NCBI GenBank assembly: GCA_946482335.1
Contig: CAMLRG010000100.1
Span: 1-18,712 of the forward strand
DNA: 18,712 nucleotides
DNA from: an uncultured Duganella sp.
GTDB taxonomy: Bacteria; Pseudomonadota; Gammaproteobacteria; Burkholderiales; Burkholderiaceae
Direction of reading: 5' to 3'
Shown in pieces: positions 1 through 9,900 of this stretch (position 1 is its first letter; each line of letters starts with the position of its first letter). The position numbers and the translations under genes were made by a program. The notes under the pieces were generated by a model that ran no database searches, was not told where the DNA came from, and saw only the letters and a list, made by a program, of their open reading frames with translations.

Positions 1-819
1 GGCGCGATCAACGCCAACCATGCCTTGCTGGCCAAGCGCGCCGGTTTCAAGGCGATCTACCTGTCCGGCGGCGGGGTCGCTGCCGGCTCGCTGGGCCTGC
101 CGGACCTGGGCATTTCCAACCTGGACGACGTGCTGACCGACGTGCGCCGCATCACCGACGTGTGCGACCTGCCGCTGCTGGTGGACGTGGATACCGGCTT
201 TGGCGCCTCGGCCTTCAACGTGGCGCGCACCGTCAAGTCGATGATCAAATTCGGCGCGGCTGCCATGCATATCGAAGACCAGGTGGGGGCCAAGCGTTGC
301 GGCCACCGTCCGGGCAAGGAAATCGTGTCCAAAGGCGAAATGATCGACCGCATCAAGGCGGCGGTCGATGCGCGCACCGACGAGAACTTCGTCATCATGG
401 CGCGCACCGACGCGCTGGCGGTGGAAGGGCTGGATGCGGCGATCGACCGCGCCGTCGCTTGCGTGGAAGCCGGTGCCGACATGATCTTCCCGGAAGCGAT
501 GATTTCGCTGGACATGTACAAGCAGTTCGCCGCTGCCGTGAAAGTGCCGGTCCTGGCCAACATCACCGAATTCGGTTCGACCCCGCTGTTCACCGTGGAA
601 GAATTGAAGTCGGCCGACGTGGGCCTGGTGCTGTATCCGCTGTCCGCTTTCCGCGCCATGAACAAGGCTGCCGAAAACGTCTACACCGCGATCCGCCGCG
701 ACGGCACGCAGCAGAACGTGCTCGACACCATGCAGACCCGCGCCGAATTGTATGAGCGCATCAACTACCACGACTTTGAACAAAAACTGGACGCGCTGTT
801 CGCAGCGGCCAAGAAATAA
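1..819 (+). CDS. prpB: 2-methylisocitrate lyase, 5' end outside window
   Basis: Cleaves 2-methylisocitrate to pyruvate and succinate, the last step of the methylcitrate cycle, in the cytoplasm. The reading frame is open from base 1 and already reads family sequence ([16 protein letters not shown]), so the true start lies upstream. About 25 N-terminal residues appear to be missing against a usual length near 295; 272 are visible. Seen here are the metal-binding stretch DVDTGFG and the lyase signature [13 protein letters not shown], whose cysteine codon (298-300) is the expected catalytic residue of the isocitrate lyase/PEP mutase superfamily. The stop TAA runs into the Shine-Dalgarno of prpC, so the two are co-transcribed. 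An internal TTG at 25 is not a credible start. The assignment is strong because the three following genes belong to the same pathway. Confidence 0.96.
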   Translation, partial: GAINANHALLAKRAGFKAIYLSGGGVAAGSLGLPDLGISNLDDVLTDVRRITDVCDLPLLVDVDTGFGASAFNVARTVKSMIKFGAAAMHIEDQVGAKRCGHRPGKEIVSKGEMIDRIKAAVDARTDENFVIMARTDALAVEGLDAAIDRAVACVEAGADMIFPEAMISLDMYKQFAAAVKVPVLANITEFGSTPLFTVEELKSADVGLVLYPLSAFRAMNKAAENVYTAIRRDGTQQNVLDTMQTRAELYERINYHDFEQKLDALFAAAKK

Positions 820-829
820 GGAGACCGCC

Positions 830-1981
830 ATGACCGAACAAGCCCCAACCTTCAAGCCAAAGAAATCCGTCGCCCTGTCCGGCGTCGCCGCAGGCAACAC
901 CGCCTTGTGCTCCGTCGGCAAGACCGGCAACGACCTGCACTACCGCGGCTACGACATCCTGGACGTCGCCACCACCTGCGAGTTCGAAGAAATCGCCTAC
1001 CTGCTGGTGCACGGCAAGCTGCCGACCGTAGCTGAACTGAAAGGCTACAAGTCCAAGCTGAGGTCCCTGCGCGGCCTGCCGCAAGCGGTCAAATCCGCGC
1101 TGGAAGCCCTGCCGGCGTCGGCCCACCCGATGGACGTGATGCGCACCGGCGTTTCGGTGCTGGGCTGCTGTCTGCCCGAGAAGGATGACCACAATATCGC
1201 CGGCGCGCGCGACATCGCCGACCGTCTGATGGCATCGTTCGGCTCCATGCTGCTGTACTGGTACCACTACAGCCACAATGGCAAGCGCATCGAGGTGGAA
1301 ACCGACGACGACTCGATCGGCGGCCACTTCCTGCACCTGCTGCACGGCGAAGCGCCATCCGAATCGTGGGTGCGCGCCATGCACACTTCGCTGATCCTGT
1401 ACGCGGAACATGAGTTCAACGCTTCCACCTTCACCAGCCGCGTGATCGCCGGCACCGGTTCCGACATCCACTCCGCCATCACCGGCGCGATCGGCGCCCT
1501 GCGCGGCCCGAAACACGGCGGCGCCAACGAAGTGGCGCTGGAGATCCAGAAGCGCTACGAAAACGCCGACGAGGCCGAAGCCGACATCCGCAACCGCGTC
1601 GCCAACAAGGAAGTGGTGATCGGCTTCGGCCATCCGGTCTACACCATCTCCGACCCGCGCAACGTGGTGATCAAGGAAGTGGCGCGCAGCCTGTCGCAGG
1701 AGGCGGGCTCGATGAAGATGTTCGACATTGCCGAGCGCCTGGAATCGGTGATGTGGGAAATCAAGAAGATGTTCCCGAACCTGGACTGGTTCTCGGCCGT
1801 GTCCTACCACATGATGGGCGTGCCGACCGCCATGTTCACCCCGCTGTTCGTGATTTCCCGCACCTCCGGCTGGTCGGCCCACATCATTGAGCAGCGCATC
1901 GACAACAAGATCATCCGCCCGAGCGCCAACTACGTCGGCCCGGAAGACCTGGCCTTCGTACCGATCAAGGACCGCAAGTAA
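830..1981 (+). CDS. prpC: 2-methylcitrate synthase
   Basis: Condenses propionyl-CoA with oxaloacetate to 2-methylcitrate, entering the methylcitrate cycle. The product is 383 residues, normal for the family. The citrate-synthase catalytic triad is readable: His229 in GPKHGGANE, His268 in [14 protein letters not shown], and Asp319 in [10 protein letters not shown]. Tandem Gly-rich blocks ([18 protein letters not shown]) precede His229. The frame is open further upstream to 752, inside prpB. I chose ATG 830 because AAGGAG at 818-823 lies six bases before it and because [18 protein letters not shown] is a typical N-terminus. The gene sits 10 bases after prpB and 2 bases before acnD, consistent with one operon. 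An ordinary citrate synthase is less likely given the length and the pathway neighbours. Confidence 0.96.
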   Translation: MTEQAPTFKPKKSVALSGVAAGNTALCSVGKTGNDLHYRGYDILDVATTCEFEEIAYLLVHGKLPTVAELKGYKSKLRSLRGLPQAVKSALEALPASAHPMDVMRTGVSVLGCCLPEKDDHNIAGARDIADRLMASFGSMLLYWYHYSHNGKRIEVETDDDSIGGHFLHLLHGEAPSESWVRAMHTSLILYAEHEFNASTFTSRVIAGTGSDIHSAITGAIGALRGPKHGGANEVALEIQKRYENADEAEADIRNRVANKEVVIGFGHPVYTISDPRNVVIKEVARSLSQEAGSMKMFDIAERLESVMWEIKKMFPNLDWFSAVSYHMMGVPTAMFTPLFVISRTSGWSAHIIEQRIDNKIIRPSANYVGPEDLAFVPIKDRK

Positions 1982-1983
1982 TC

Positions 1984-4581
1984 ATGAACACCCAATACCG
2001 CAAACGACTCCCCGGCACCACGCTGGATTACTTCGACGCGCGCGCAGCGGTCGACGCGATCAAGCCCGGCGCCTACGCCACGCTGCCGTACACCTCGCGC
2101 GTGCTGGCGGAAAACCTGGTGCGCCGCTGCGACCCGGCGGCCTTGAATGCGTCGCTGGAGCAGCTGATCGAGCGCAAGCGCGACCTGGACTTCCCCTGGT
2201 TCCCGGCGCGCGTGGTGTGCCACGACATCCTCGGCCAGACCGCATTGGTGGACCTGGCCGGCTTGCGCGACGCCATCGCGCAGCAGGGCGGCGACCCCGC
2301 CCTGGTCAATCCGGTGGTGCCGACCCAGCTGGTGGTGGACCACTCGCTGGCGGTGGAATGCGGCGGTTTCGATCCCGATGCCTTCGCCAAGAACCGCGCC
2401 ATCGAGGACCGCCGCAACGAAGACCGTTTCGATTTCATCAATTGGACCAAGAAGGCGTTCCAGAACGTCGACGTGATCCCGCCGGGCAACGGCATCCTGC
2501 ACCAGATCAACCTGGAGCGCATGTCGCCGGTGGTCCAGGTGAGCGATGGCGTGGCCTATCCGGACACGCTGGTCGGCACCGATTCGCACACCCCGATGGT
2601 GGACGCGCTGGGTGTGATTGCCATCGGCGTCGGCGGCCTGGAAGCGGAAACGGTCATGCTGGGCCGCGCCTCATGGATGCGGCTGCCGGACATCGTCGGC
2701 GTGGAACTGGGCGGCAAGCCGCAGCCGGGCATCACGGCCACCGACATCGTGCTGGCACTGACCGAATTCCTGCGCAAGGAAAAAGTGGTCTCGGCCTACC
2801 TGGAGTTTTATGGCGAAGGCGCCACAGCGCTGACGCTGGGCGACCGCGCGACGATTTCCAATATGGCGCCGGAATTCGGCGCCACCGCCGCGATGTTCTC
2901 CATCGACGAACAGACCATCAAGTACCTGAAGCTGACCGGCCGCGACGACGACCTGGTGGCGCTGGTCGAAACCTACGCCAGGCAGACCGGTTTGTGGGCG
3001 GACGACTTGAAGTCCGCCGAGTATGAACGCGTGCTGAAGTTCGACCTGTCCACCGTGGTGCGCAATATCGCCGGCCCGTCCAATCCGCACAAGCGCGTGC
3101 CGACCTCGGAGCTGGCGGCGCGCGGCATTTCCGGCGTGGTGGAGAACGAGCCGGGCAAGATGCCGGACGGCGCCGTCATCATCGCCGCCATCACCAGCTG
3201 CACCAACACCAACAACCCGCGCAATATGATTGCAGCCGGGCTGTTGGCGCGCAACGCGAACAGGGCCGGCCTGCTGCGCAAGCCATGGGTCAAGTCCTCG
3301 CTGGCGCCAGGCTCCAAAGCCGTCACGCTGTACCTGGAAGAAGCCGGCCTGTTGCCGGAGCTGGAAAAGCTGGGCTTCGGCGTGGTCGCCTATGCCTGCA
3401 CGTCCTGCAACGGCATGTCCGGTGCGCTGGACCCGGTGATCCAGAAGGAAGTGGTCGAGCGCGACCTGTACGCGACCGCCGTCCTGTCGGGCAACCGCAA
3501 CTTCGACGGCCGCATCCACCCGTACGCCAAGCAAGCCTTCCTGGCTTCGCCGCCGCTGGTGGTGGCTTACGCCATCGCCGGCACCATCCGCTTCGACATC
3601 GAAAAGGACGTGCTGGGTCACGATGCCGCAGGCAAACCGGTCACCCTGAAGGACCTGTGGCCGAGCGACGAAGAGATCGACGCCATCGTGGCGGCGAGCG
3701 TCAAGCCCGAGCAGTTCCGCAAGGTCTACATCCCGATGTTCGCGCGCGGCGAAGAAGCGGCCGAACGCGCCGAGCCGCTGTACGACTGGCGTCCGCAATC
3801 GACCTATATCCGCCGTCCGCCGTACTGGGAAGGCGCGCTGGCCGGCAAGCGCACTTTGCGCGGCATGCGTCCGCTGGCCGTGCTGGGCGATAACATCACC
3901 ACCGACCACCTGTCGCCATCCAATGCGATCATGCTGGACTCCGCCGCCGGGGAATATCTGGCGAAAATGGGCTTGCCGGAAGAGGACTTCAATTCCTACG
4001 CCACCCACCGCGGCGACCACCTGACCGCGCAGCGCGCGACCTTCGCCAACCCGACGCTGAAAAACGAAATGGTGCGCAATGCCGACGGCAGCATCAAGGC
4101 CGGTTCGCTGGCGCGCATCGAGCCTGAAGGCAAGGTGACCCGCATGTGGGAAGCCATCGAAACCTATATGGACCGCAAGCAGCCGCTGATCGTGATCGCC
4201 GGCGCCGATTACGGCCAGGGTTCGTCGCGCGACTGGGCCGCCAAGGGCGTGCGCCTGGCCGGCGTGGAAGCCATCGTGGCCGAAGGCTTCGAGCGCATCC
4301 ACCGCACCAACCTGGTCGGCATGGGCGTATTGCCGCTGGAATTCAAGCCGGGCGTGAACCGCCTGACATTGGGCATCGACGGCACCGAGACCTTCGACGT
4401 CATCGGCGAGCGCGCGCCGCGTGCCACGCTGACCCTGGTGATCCACCGCGGGAATGGCGAGCGCGTGGAGGTGCCGGTGACCTGCCGCCTCGACTCGTCG
4501 GAGGACGTGTCGATCTACGAGGCTGGCGGCGTGCTGCAGCGCTTCGCGCAGGACTTCCTTGAATCTGCAAAGGCGGCATGA
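1984..4581 (+). CDS. acnD: Fe/S-dependent 2-methylisocitrate dehydratase AcnD
   Basis: Aconitase-superfamily enzyme that dehydrates 2-methylcitrate. It needs PrpF to deliver the product usable by the second aconitase, and it replaces PrpD in many proteobacteria. At 865 residues it has the usual length. The [4Fe-4S] ligands are visible as Cys406 (ITSCTNTNN), Cys472 and Cys475 (ACTSCNGMSG). The substrate-site block GTDSHTPMVDALGVIAIGVGG lies near residue 200. The C-terminal swivel domain carries DNITTDHLSP and ADYGQGSSRDWAAKG. The ATG follows the prpC stop by two bases, and a modest AAGGA lies at 1967-1971 inside the end of prpC. The last codon overlaps the prpF start as ATGA. AcnD rather than AcnA is inferred from the prpF partner and the prp context. 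Confidence 0.95.
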   Translation: MNTQYRKRLPGTTLDYFDARAAVDAIKPGAYATLPYTSRVLAENLVRRCDPAALNASLEQLIERKRDLDFPWFPARVVCHDILGQTALVDLAGLRDAIAQQGGDPALVNPVVPTQLVVDHSLAVECGGFDPDAFAKNRAIEDRRNEDRFDFINWTKKAFQNVDVIPPGNGILHQINLERMSPVVQVSDGVAYPDTLVGTDSHTPMVDALGVIAIGVGGLEAETVMLGRASWMRLPDIVGVELGGKPQPGITATDIVLALTEFLRKEKVVSAYLEFYGEGATALTLGDRATISNMAPEFGATAAMFSIDEQTIKYLKLTGRDDDLVALVETYARQTGLWADDLKSAEYERVLKFDLSTVVRNIAGPSNPHKRVPTSELAARGISGVVENEPGKMPDGAVIIAAITSCTNTNNPRNMIAAGLLARNANRAGLLRKPWVKSSLAPGSKAVTLYLEEAGLLPELEKLGFGVVAYACTSCNGMSGALDPVIQKEVVERDLYATAVLSGNRNFDGRIHPYAKQAFLASPPLVVAYAIAGTIRFDIEKDVLGHDAAGKPVTLKDLWPSDEEIDAIVAASVKPEQFRKVYIPMFARGEEAAERAEPLYDWRPQSTYIRRPPYWEGALAGKRTLRGMRPLAVLGDNITTDHLSPSNAIMLDSAAGEYLAKMGLPEEDFNSYATHRGDHLTAQRATFANPTLKNEMVRNADGSIKAGSLARIEPEGKVTRMWEAIETYMDRKQPLIVIAGADYGQGSSRDWAAKGVRLAGVEAIVAEGFERIHRTNLVGMGVLPLEFKPGVNRLTLGIDGTETFDVIGERAPRATLTLVIHRGNGERVEVPVTCRLDSSEDVSIYEAGGVLQRFAQDFLESAKAA

Positions 4582-5768
4582 TGGCGTACGCACCCCAGAT
4601 GAAGATTCCCGCCACCTATATGCGTGGCGGTACCAGCAAGGGCGTGTTCTTCCGGCTGCAGGATTTGCCGGCAGCCGCCCAGGTGCCCGGCGCGGCGCGC
4701 GACAAGCTGCTGCTGCGCGTGATCGGCAGCCCGGACCCGTACGGCAAGCAGATCGACGGCATGGGCGGCGCCACGTCCTCCACCAGCAAGGCGGTGATCC
4801 TGTCGGCCTCGAGCCGCGCCGACCACGACGTGGACTACCTGTTCGGGCAGGTCAGCATCGACAAGGCATTCGTCGACTGGAGTGGCAACTGCGGCAACCT
4901 GTCGGCGGCGGTGGGCGCCTTCGCCATCAGCGCGGGCCTGGTGGATCCTTTCCGCCTGCCGCGCGACGGCATGGCCGTGGTGCGAATCTGGCAAGCCAAT
5001 ATCGGCAAGACCATCATCGCCCACATCCCCATGCGCGATGGCGAAGTGCAGGAGACCGGCGACTTCGAACTCGATGGCGTCACCTTCCCGGCGGCCGAAG
5101 TTCAGCTTGAATTCATGGACCCGGCGGCGGAAGAGGAGGGGGCGGGCGGGGCGATGTTCCCGACCGGACGCCTGGTGGACGAGCTGGAAGTGCCGGGCGT
5201 GGGCACGCTGCAGGCGACCATGATCAATGCCGGCATCCCGACCATCTTCGTGAATGCCGAAGCGATCGGCTACACCGGCACCGAGCTGCAGGAAGCGATC
5301 AATGGCGACAGCAAGGCGTTGGCGATGTTCGAAGCGATCCGCGCGCATGGCGCAGTGCGCATGGGCCTGATCAGGAATGTCGACGAGGCGGCCGGCCGCC
5401 AGCACACCCCGAAAGTCGCATTCGTCGCACCAGCGGCCGGCTATACCGCGTCAAGCGGCAAACGGGTGCAGGCCGCCGACGTCGACCTGTTGGTGCGGGC
5501 GCTGTCGATGGGCAAGCTGCACCACGCCATGATGGGCACGGCGGCCGTCGCCATCGGCACCGCTGCGGCAATCCCCGGCACGCTGGTCAACCTGGCGGCG
5601 GGCGGCGGCCAGCGGGAAGCGGTGCGCTTCGGCCACCCATCCGGCACCTTGCGCGTCGGCGCGCAAGCCTTGCTGGAAGGGGGCGAATGGACGGTGAAAA
5701 AAGCCATCATGAGCCGCAGCGCGCGGGTTCTGATGGAGGGCTGGGTGCGCGTTCCGCCGCAAGAGTGA
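4578..5768 (+). CDS. prpF: 2-methylaconitate cis-trans isomerase PrpF
   Basis: Isomerises the methylaconitate made by AcnD so that the cycle can continue. It has the diaminopimelate-epimerase-like fold. The product is 396 residues, the family norm. Visible landmarks are the N-terminal MRGGTSKGVFF, GGATSSTSKAV with Lys71, and GNCGNLSAAVGAFAI with Cys105. Lys71 and Cys105 match the positions, within two residues, that I recall as the active-site lysine and cysteine of the Shewanella protein (from memory). The start overlaps the acnD stop by four bases (ATGATG, so Met1 or Met2 could be used), a sign of translational coupling. Its 3' end runs 62 bases into the convergent gene on the other strand, so no intrinsic terminator sits directly after it. 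AcnD and PrpF together mark the prpD-independent version of the pathway. Confidence 0.95.
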   Translation: MMAYAPQMKIPATYMRGGTSKGVFFRLQDLPAAAQVPGAARDKLLLRVIGSPDPYGKQIDGMGGATSSTSKAVILSASSRADHDVDYLFGQVSIDKAFVDWSGNCGNLSAAVGAFAISAGLVDPFRLPRDGMAVVRIWQANIGKTIIAHIPMRDGEVQETGDFELDGVTFPAAEVQLEFMDPAAEEEGAGGAMFPTGRLVDELEVPGVGTLQATMINAGIPTIFVNAEAIGYTGTELQEAINGDSKALAMFEAIRAHGAVRMGLIRNVDEAAGRQHTPKVAFVAPAAGYTASSGKRVQAADVDLLVRALSMGKLHHAMMGTAAVAIGTAAAIPGTLVNLAAGGGQREAVRFGHPSGTLRVGAQALLEGGEWTVKKAIMSRSARVLMEGWVRVPPQE

Positions 5769-6831
5769 GGCGCGCGGCGAGCTTGTCCAGCACTGCGAGC
5801 TGGCGCCCGGCCTCTGCCGTTTGCGGCAGCCGGGCGCGCAGCTCGCCGGCGCCCTTGAATGGCGCCGCCAGGTGCGCGTAACGCCGTTTCAGCTCCGCTT
5901 CGCCAGCCAGCTCCAGGAACAGCAAATGGGTGTAAAGATCGAACAAGTCCTTGGTGTAATGGCTGCCAATGCTGGTGCCGCCCAAATGGTAAATGCCGCC
6001 ATCGAGGTCGACTTCGAGCTGGCATAGTTCCATGCCTTCCGAATACGCCAGGGCGACCAGGACATGCAAGGTGTCGTAGAAATCGTGGTAAGGCTTCAGC
6101 GTTTCGCCGTCGCGCAGGCCGGCGCCGCGCAACTGGCCGCGTGCCGTGACGGGGAGCCGGCGATAGATCCCGGCGCCGACGCCATACTGGCGCATCAGGC
6201 GCCGCCAGGCCGCGCTGCGGAAGTAAAGGAAATGGGTCAGGGGATAGGTCCAGCGCGGACCGCTTTCGGCGAGCAGGCACAGCAGGAATTCGGCATCGCT
6301 GAAACGCAGTTCCTGCAGCACACTGCGGTCGAACAGGTACAGGTCGTGGTCAAGGATGCCGAAGTCCTGCTCATTATGGCGCAGCATCATGTCGACCATC
6401 GCGCCGTGATTGACGCTGGAACCAGGCAACGTGGCGAGGCGGAATTGCGGCATGCCGGGGAAGCGCTCCTTCAGCAGCGCGGCTTCCCATGCGCTGGCGC
6501 CATTGAGCAGCAGGACGATGCGCAAGTCGGCTGCCACCAGGCGCAAACAGGGCAGCAGGAAGTGCAGGGTGCGCGGCATCACGATCACGTAGAAGTGACC
6601 GCCCAGGCGGTCGGCAATGCCCGCCTGGAAGCGGGCGAAGCGCGGCGCGCTCGCGTAGCGCATCAGCGGGCCGTCATTGACGGCATACGCCAGCCTGCGA
6701 TAAGCGCGCACGGCCACCGCCGCCAGCAGGCGGCGCGCGGCGGTCGCGGCGCTGCCGTGGCGCCCGTGCAGGCGCTGCCATAACCGCAGCGCCGAGCGCG
6801 CGTTGGCGCGCAAGCTTGCCATGATATTCAT
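5707..6831 (-). CDS. Unknown protein with glycosyltransferase-like DxD motif
   Basis: I do not recognise a named family. The product is 374 residues from ATG 6831, with a second in-frame ATG at 6822. The open frame extends to 7272 but would then read backwards through the start of the neighbouring diguanylate cyclase gene, so the longer form is rejected. There is no signal peptide; the first 50 residues are Arg- and Ala-rich. Residues about 80-130 (HFYVIVMPRTLHFLLPCLR, then IVLLLNGASAWEAALLKERFP) look like alternating beta/alpha units. Residues 161-163 are DHD in the setting DFGILDHDLYLFD, which resembles the metal/nucleotide-sugar DxD of GT-A glycosyltransferases. A hydrophobic block (LYTHLLFLELAG) lies near the C-terminus. 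A sugar-transfer role is inference only. A TATACT box lies eight bases upstream of the start. The gene converges on prpF and overlaps its 3' end. Confidence 0.72.
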   Translation of the reverse strand: MNIMASLRANARSALRLWQRLHGRHGSAATAARRLLAAVAVRAYRRLAYAVNDGPLMRYASAPRFARFQAGIADRLGGHFYVIVMPRTLHFLLPCLRLVAADLRIVLLLNGASAWEAALLKERFPGMPQFRLATLPGSSVNHGAMVDMMLRHNEQDFGILDHDLYLFDRSVLQELRFSDAEFLLCLLAESGPRWTYPLTHFLYFRSAAWRRLMRQYGVGAGIYRRLPVTARGQLRGAGLRDGETLKPYHDFYDTLHVLVALAYSEGMELCQLEVDLDGGIYHLGGTSIGSHYTKDLFDLYTHLLFLELAGEAELKRRYAHLAAPFKGAGELRARLPQTAEAGRQLAVLDKLAARLTLAAERAPSPPSEPARCGS

Positions 6832-6838
6832 GCCGGGC

Positions 6839-6844
6839 AGTATA
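6839..6844 (-). promoter_or_regulatory. Possible -10 box for the minus-strand DxD protein
   Basis: On the minus strand this reads TATACT, a good -10 hexamer, but only eight bases separate it from ATG 6831. I could not find a -35 with standard spacing. If it is used, the transcript would be nearly leaderless, or the shorter start at 6822 would be the real one. Confidence 0.3.
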
Positions 6845-6847
6845 GCC

Positions 6848-6889
6848 CACGGGGCGGCTGCTGCGCCGTGGCAAAAACGCATGTTTTTG
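6848..6889. promoter_or_regulatory. Two adjacent inverted repeats in a divergent intergenic region
   Basis: Between the divergent DxD-protein and GGDEF-EAL genes lie two small dyads. The first pairs CACGGGGC (6848-6855) with GCGCCGTG (6863-6870), with one mismatch and a 7-base centre. The second is perfect: CAAAAAC (6872-6878) and GTTTTTG (6883-6889) around GCAT. They lie upstream of the plus-strand -35 at 6923. Operator sites are possible but nothing identifies a regulator. The second dyad is too A/T-rich to be a convincing terminator. Confidence 0.3.
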
Positions 6890-6922
6890 TTGTAACGATG
6901 CCCAGCCATGCAGGCCGGTGCT

Positions 6923-6950
6923 TTGACGGGGCAGTTTTGTAGGCTATGAT
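6923..6950 (+). promoter_or_regulatory. Sigma70-type promoter of the GGDEF-EAL gene
   Basis: TTGACG (6923-6928) and TATGAT (6945-6950) are separated by 16 bases. Each hexamer differs from consensus at one position. A start of transcription around 6957 would give a leader of roughly 23 bases before ATG 6980. The leader has no strong Shine-Dalgarno, which may keep expression low. Confidence 0.62.
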
Positions 6951-6979
6951 CGTCCGGATACCCAGCGAGTCCAGCGTAC

Positions 6980-9900
6980 ATGAATTCCGTCTTGAGTAGT
7001 GAAGAAGTGGTCGCGAATGCTTTGCAACTGATTGGCATGCCTGCCTGCGCGTGCGATGCCGACGGGCTGGTATTCGCTTCCAACAGCGAGTTCGACGCCT
7101 TGCTGCAATCCGATGCCAAAGGCCGCAACGTCGTCGACCTGTTCGCGCGCCACGTACGCGCCGAAGCCCATGCCCAATTGAACGCGGCACTGGTGGTATC
7201 GGCCGCGCTGCCGAACATGGCGCCGCGCACGGCACCCAAGTGGGACAGCGTGCTGGCCAATGCCAGCGGCAATTACGTGGCCGTGCAGCTGACCGTGAAA
7301 GCGCTGCCGGGCGGGCTCGATGGGGGCGCTACCATCATCTTCAACGACATCAGCAGCGCCCAGCGCGACCAGCGTGCATTGCGCAAGGCCATGCTGGAAC
7401 AGCAGGCCATCCTGGAGAACGCGGCGGTCGGCATCATCCTCGCCAAGAATGGCTACGTCGTCGAATGCAATATGCGCGCCGCTGAAATGTTCGGTTATGC
7501 ACGACATGAACTGGAAGGCGCGCCGAGCGACATCCTGTATCCGACACCGGAGGAAGCGGAGCGCATCCGCACCGAGTATTTCCCGATGCTGGCCAAGGGC
7601 ACGCCGCTGACGCTGGAATTGCAATTGCGCCGCCGCGACGGGACGCTGTTCTGGTGCCGCTCCAACGGGCGCGCGCTGGACCCGGCCGATAGCCGCGAAG
7701 GCACGGTATTCATCCTGGAAGACATCAACGAACAGCGCATGGCGACCGAAGCGATGGGGCGCCTGCTGCGGGAGCAGAAGGCGATCCTGGACAATGCCTC
7801 GGTCGGCATCCTGTTTACCAAGAACCAGCAAATCCTGAACGTCAATCCGCGCATGGCCGAGATGTTCGGCTATTTGGAAGATGAGTTGCGCGGCAGGCGT
7901 GCGGCGGAATTGTTCGAGTCGGCGGAAGAGTATGCGGAGTTCGGCCGCCTGGCTTCCCCCCTGCTGGGCGCCGGGCAACTGTTCGAGCTGCGCGAATGCC
8001 AGCTGATGCGCAAGGATGGCGTCAAGATCTGGTGCCGCGTGCGCGCGCAGGCGGTGGACCAGGAGCACAACCAGGGCGGCACCATCTGGATCCTGGAAGA
8101 CGTGACGATTTCGCGCCAGACGCAGATGGAAGTCGAAGCCATCATGACCAATGCGTCGATTTCCATCCTGTTCACCAAGAACCGCATCATCACGCGCTAC
8201 AACCGCGGCTTCGCCGACATGTTCCGCTACGACGGGGACGAGGGGCTGGGCATGCCCGGCCGCTCGATCTATCCGGACGATGAAACCTACGCGCGCATCG
8301 GCGCCATGGCCGGACCGCTGCTGAGCGTGGGCAAGCCCTTCCATTGCGAGACCCTGATGCGGCGCAAGGATGGCAGCGATTTCTGGGCGCAGCTGATCGG
8401 CTATGTGGTCAATCCGGAAGACCCGACGCAAGGCACGATCTGGATCATCGAAGACCGCACCGCGCAAAAGCAGGACGAGGAATCGCTGCGCAATGCACTG
8501 CTGGAGAACCAGGCCATCCTGGACAGCGCGGTGATGGGCATTTCCGTGTGCGAGAAGGGCCTCAACCTGCGCTGCAATGCCAAGATGGAAGAGTTGTTCG
8601 GCTATGGCCCCGGCGAAATGGCGGGCGTCAGCGTGCAGACCTTCTATCCCGACCTGGACGCATGGGATGCGGCGCGCAAGGCCACGGAAAAGGATTTCCT
8701 GGCCGGCCATGCCAGCTCCTACGAATACCAGCTGGTGCGCAAGGATGGCAGCAGCTTCTGGGCGCGCCTGTCGGGACGGCCTTTCGACATGGCCGATCCG
8801 AAGGGACGTTCGGTCTGGCTGATCGACGACGTGACGTCGCGCCGCGAAGCGACGGAGGCGGTGCGCCGCGCGCGCGACGAGCTGGAAGTGCGGGTGCTGG
8901 AGCGCACGGCCGAACTGGCCGGTGCCAATGCCCAGCTGCAGGCCGAGATCGTCGAACGCCGCCAGGCCGAAGCGCGCGTGCACCATATGGCTTACCACGA
9001 CAGCCTGACCGGGTTGCCGAACCGTGCGTTGCTGGCGGACCGGCTGGACCGCGCCATGCTGGCTGCGCAGCGCTCCGAGCGCCGCCTGGCCGTGATGTTC
9101 ATCGACCTGGACCGCTTCAAGACCATCAACGATTCGCTTGGCCACATGACCGGCGACGCCTTGCTGAAGGAAGTGGCGGTGCGGCTGGTGGCGGCGGTGC
9201 GCGCCAGCGATACCGTGGCGCGCCTGGGCGGCGACGAGTTCGTGGTGCTGCTGCCGGGCATCCGCACCACCGACGAATCGAGCCAGGTGGCGCAGAAGAT
9301 CATCGATACCTTGTCCGAACCCTTCCCGCTGGAGGGGCGCCTGTTGCACATCACGCCATCGATCGGCATCTGCACCTATCCCGACGACGGCCACGACGTG
9401 GCAACGCTGATGCGCAATGCCGACGCGGCGATGTACCACGCCAAGGCTGCGGGCCGCAACAATTACCAGTACTTCAACGAAGAGATGAATACGGCGGCAG
9501 CCATGCATTTCGAGATGGAGAGCAGTTTGCGCTCTGCGTTGCAGCTGGGCCAGTTCGAACTGCATTACCAGCCGATCATGGACATCGCCACGCGCCGCCT
9601 GGCCACGCTGGAAGTGCTGCTGCGCTGGCGCCGCCCGTCGGCCGGCCTGGTGATGCCGGACCAGTTCATCCCGCTGATCGAAGAGAATGGCTTGATCGTG
9701 CCGATCGGCGAGTGGGTGCTGCGCCGCGCCTGTGAGCAAAGCATGGAGTGGCAGCGCCAGGGCATGGCGGCGGTGCCGCTGGCGATCAACCTGTCGGCGC
9801 GCCAGTTCATGCACCGCGGCCTGCTCGATTCGATCCGGCGCACCCTGGAAGAGACGCGCATCGACCCTGCGCTGATCGAATTCGAGATCACGGAAACGGC

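Noticed and set aside
2671..4593. A 640-codon open frame on the minus strand opposite acnD
   Set aside because: Same cause: low-complexity translation, no motif, and the opposite strand is a complete aconitase-family enzyme.
6872..6889. CAAAAAC/GTTTTTG hairpin considered as an intrinsic terminator
   Set aside because: The stem is only 7 bp and A/T-rich with no U-tract. It sits between divergent genes, where no terminator is needed.
6832..7272. N-terminal extension of the minus-strand DxD protein up to 7272
   Set aside because: It would read antisense through the promoter and first 290 bases of the GGDEF-EAL gene. ATG 6831 gives a sensible 374-residue protein.
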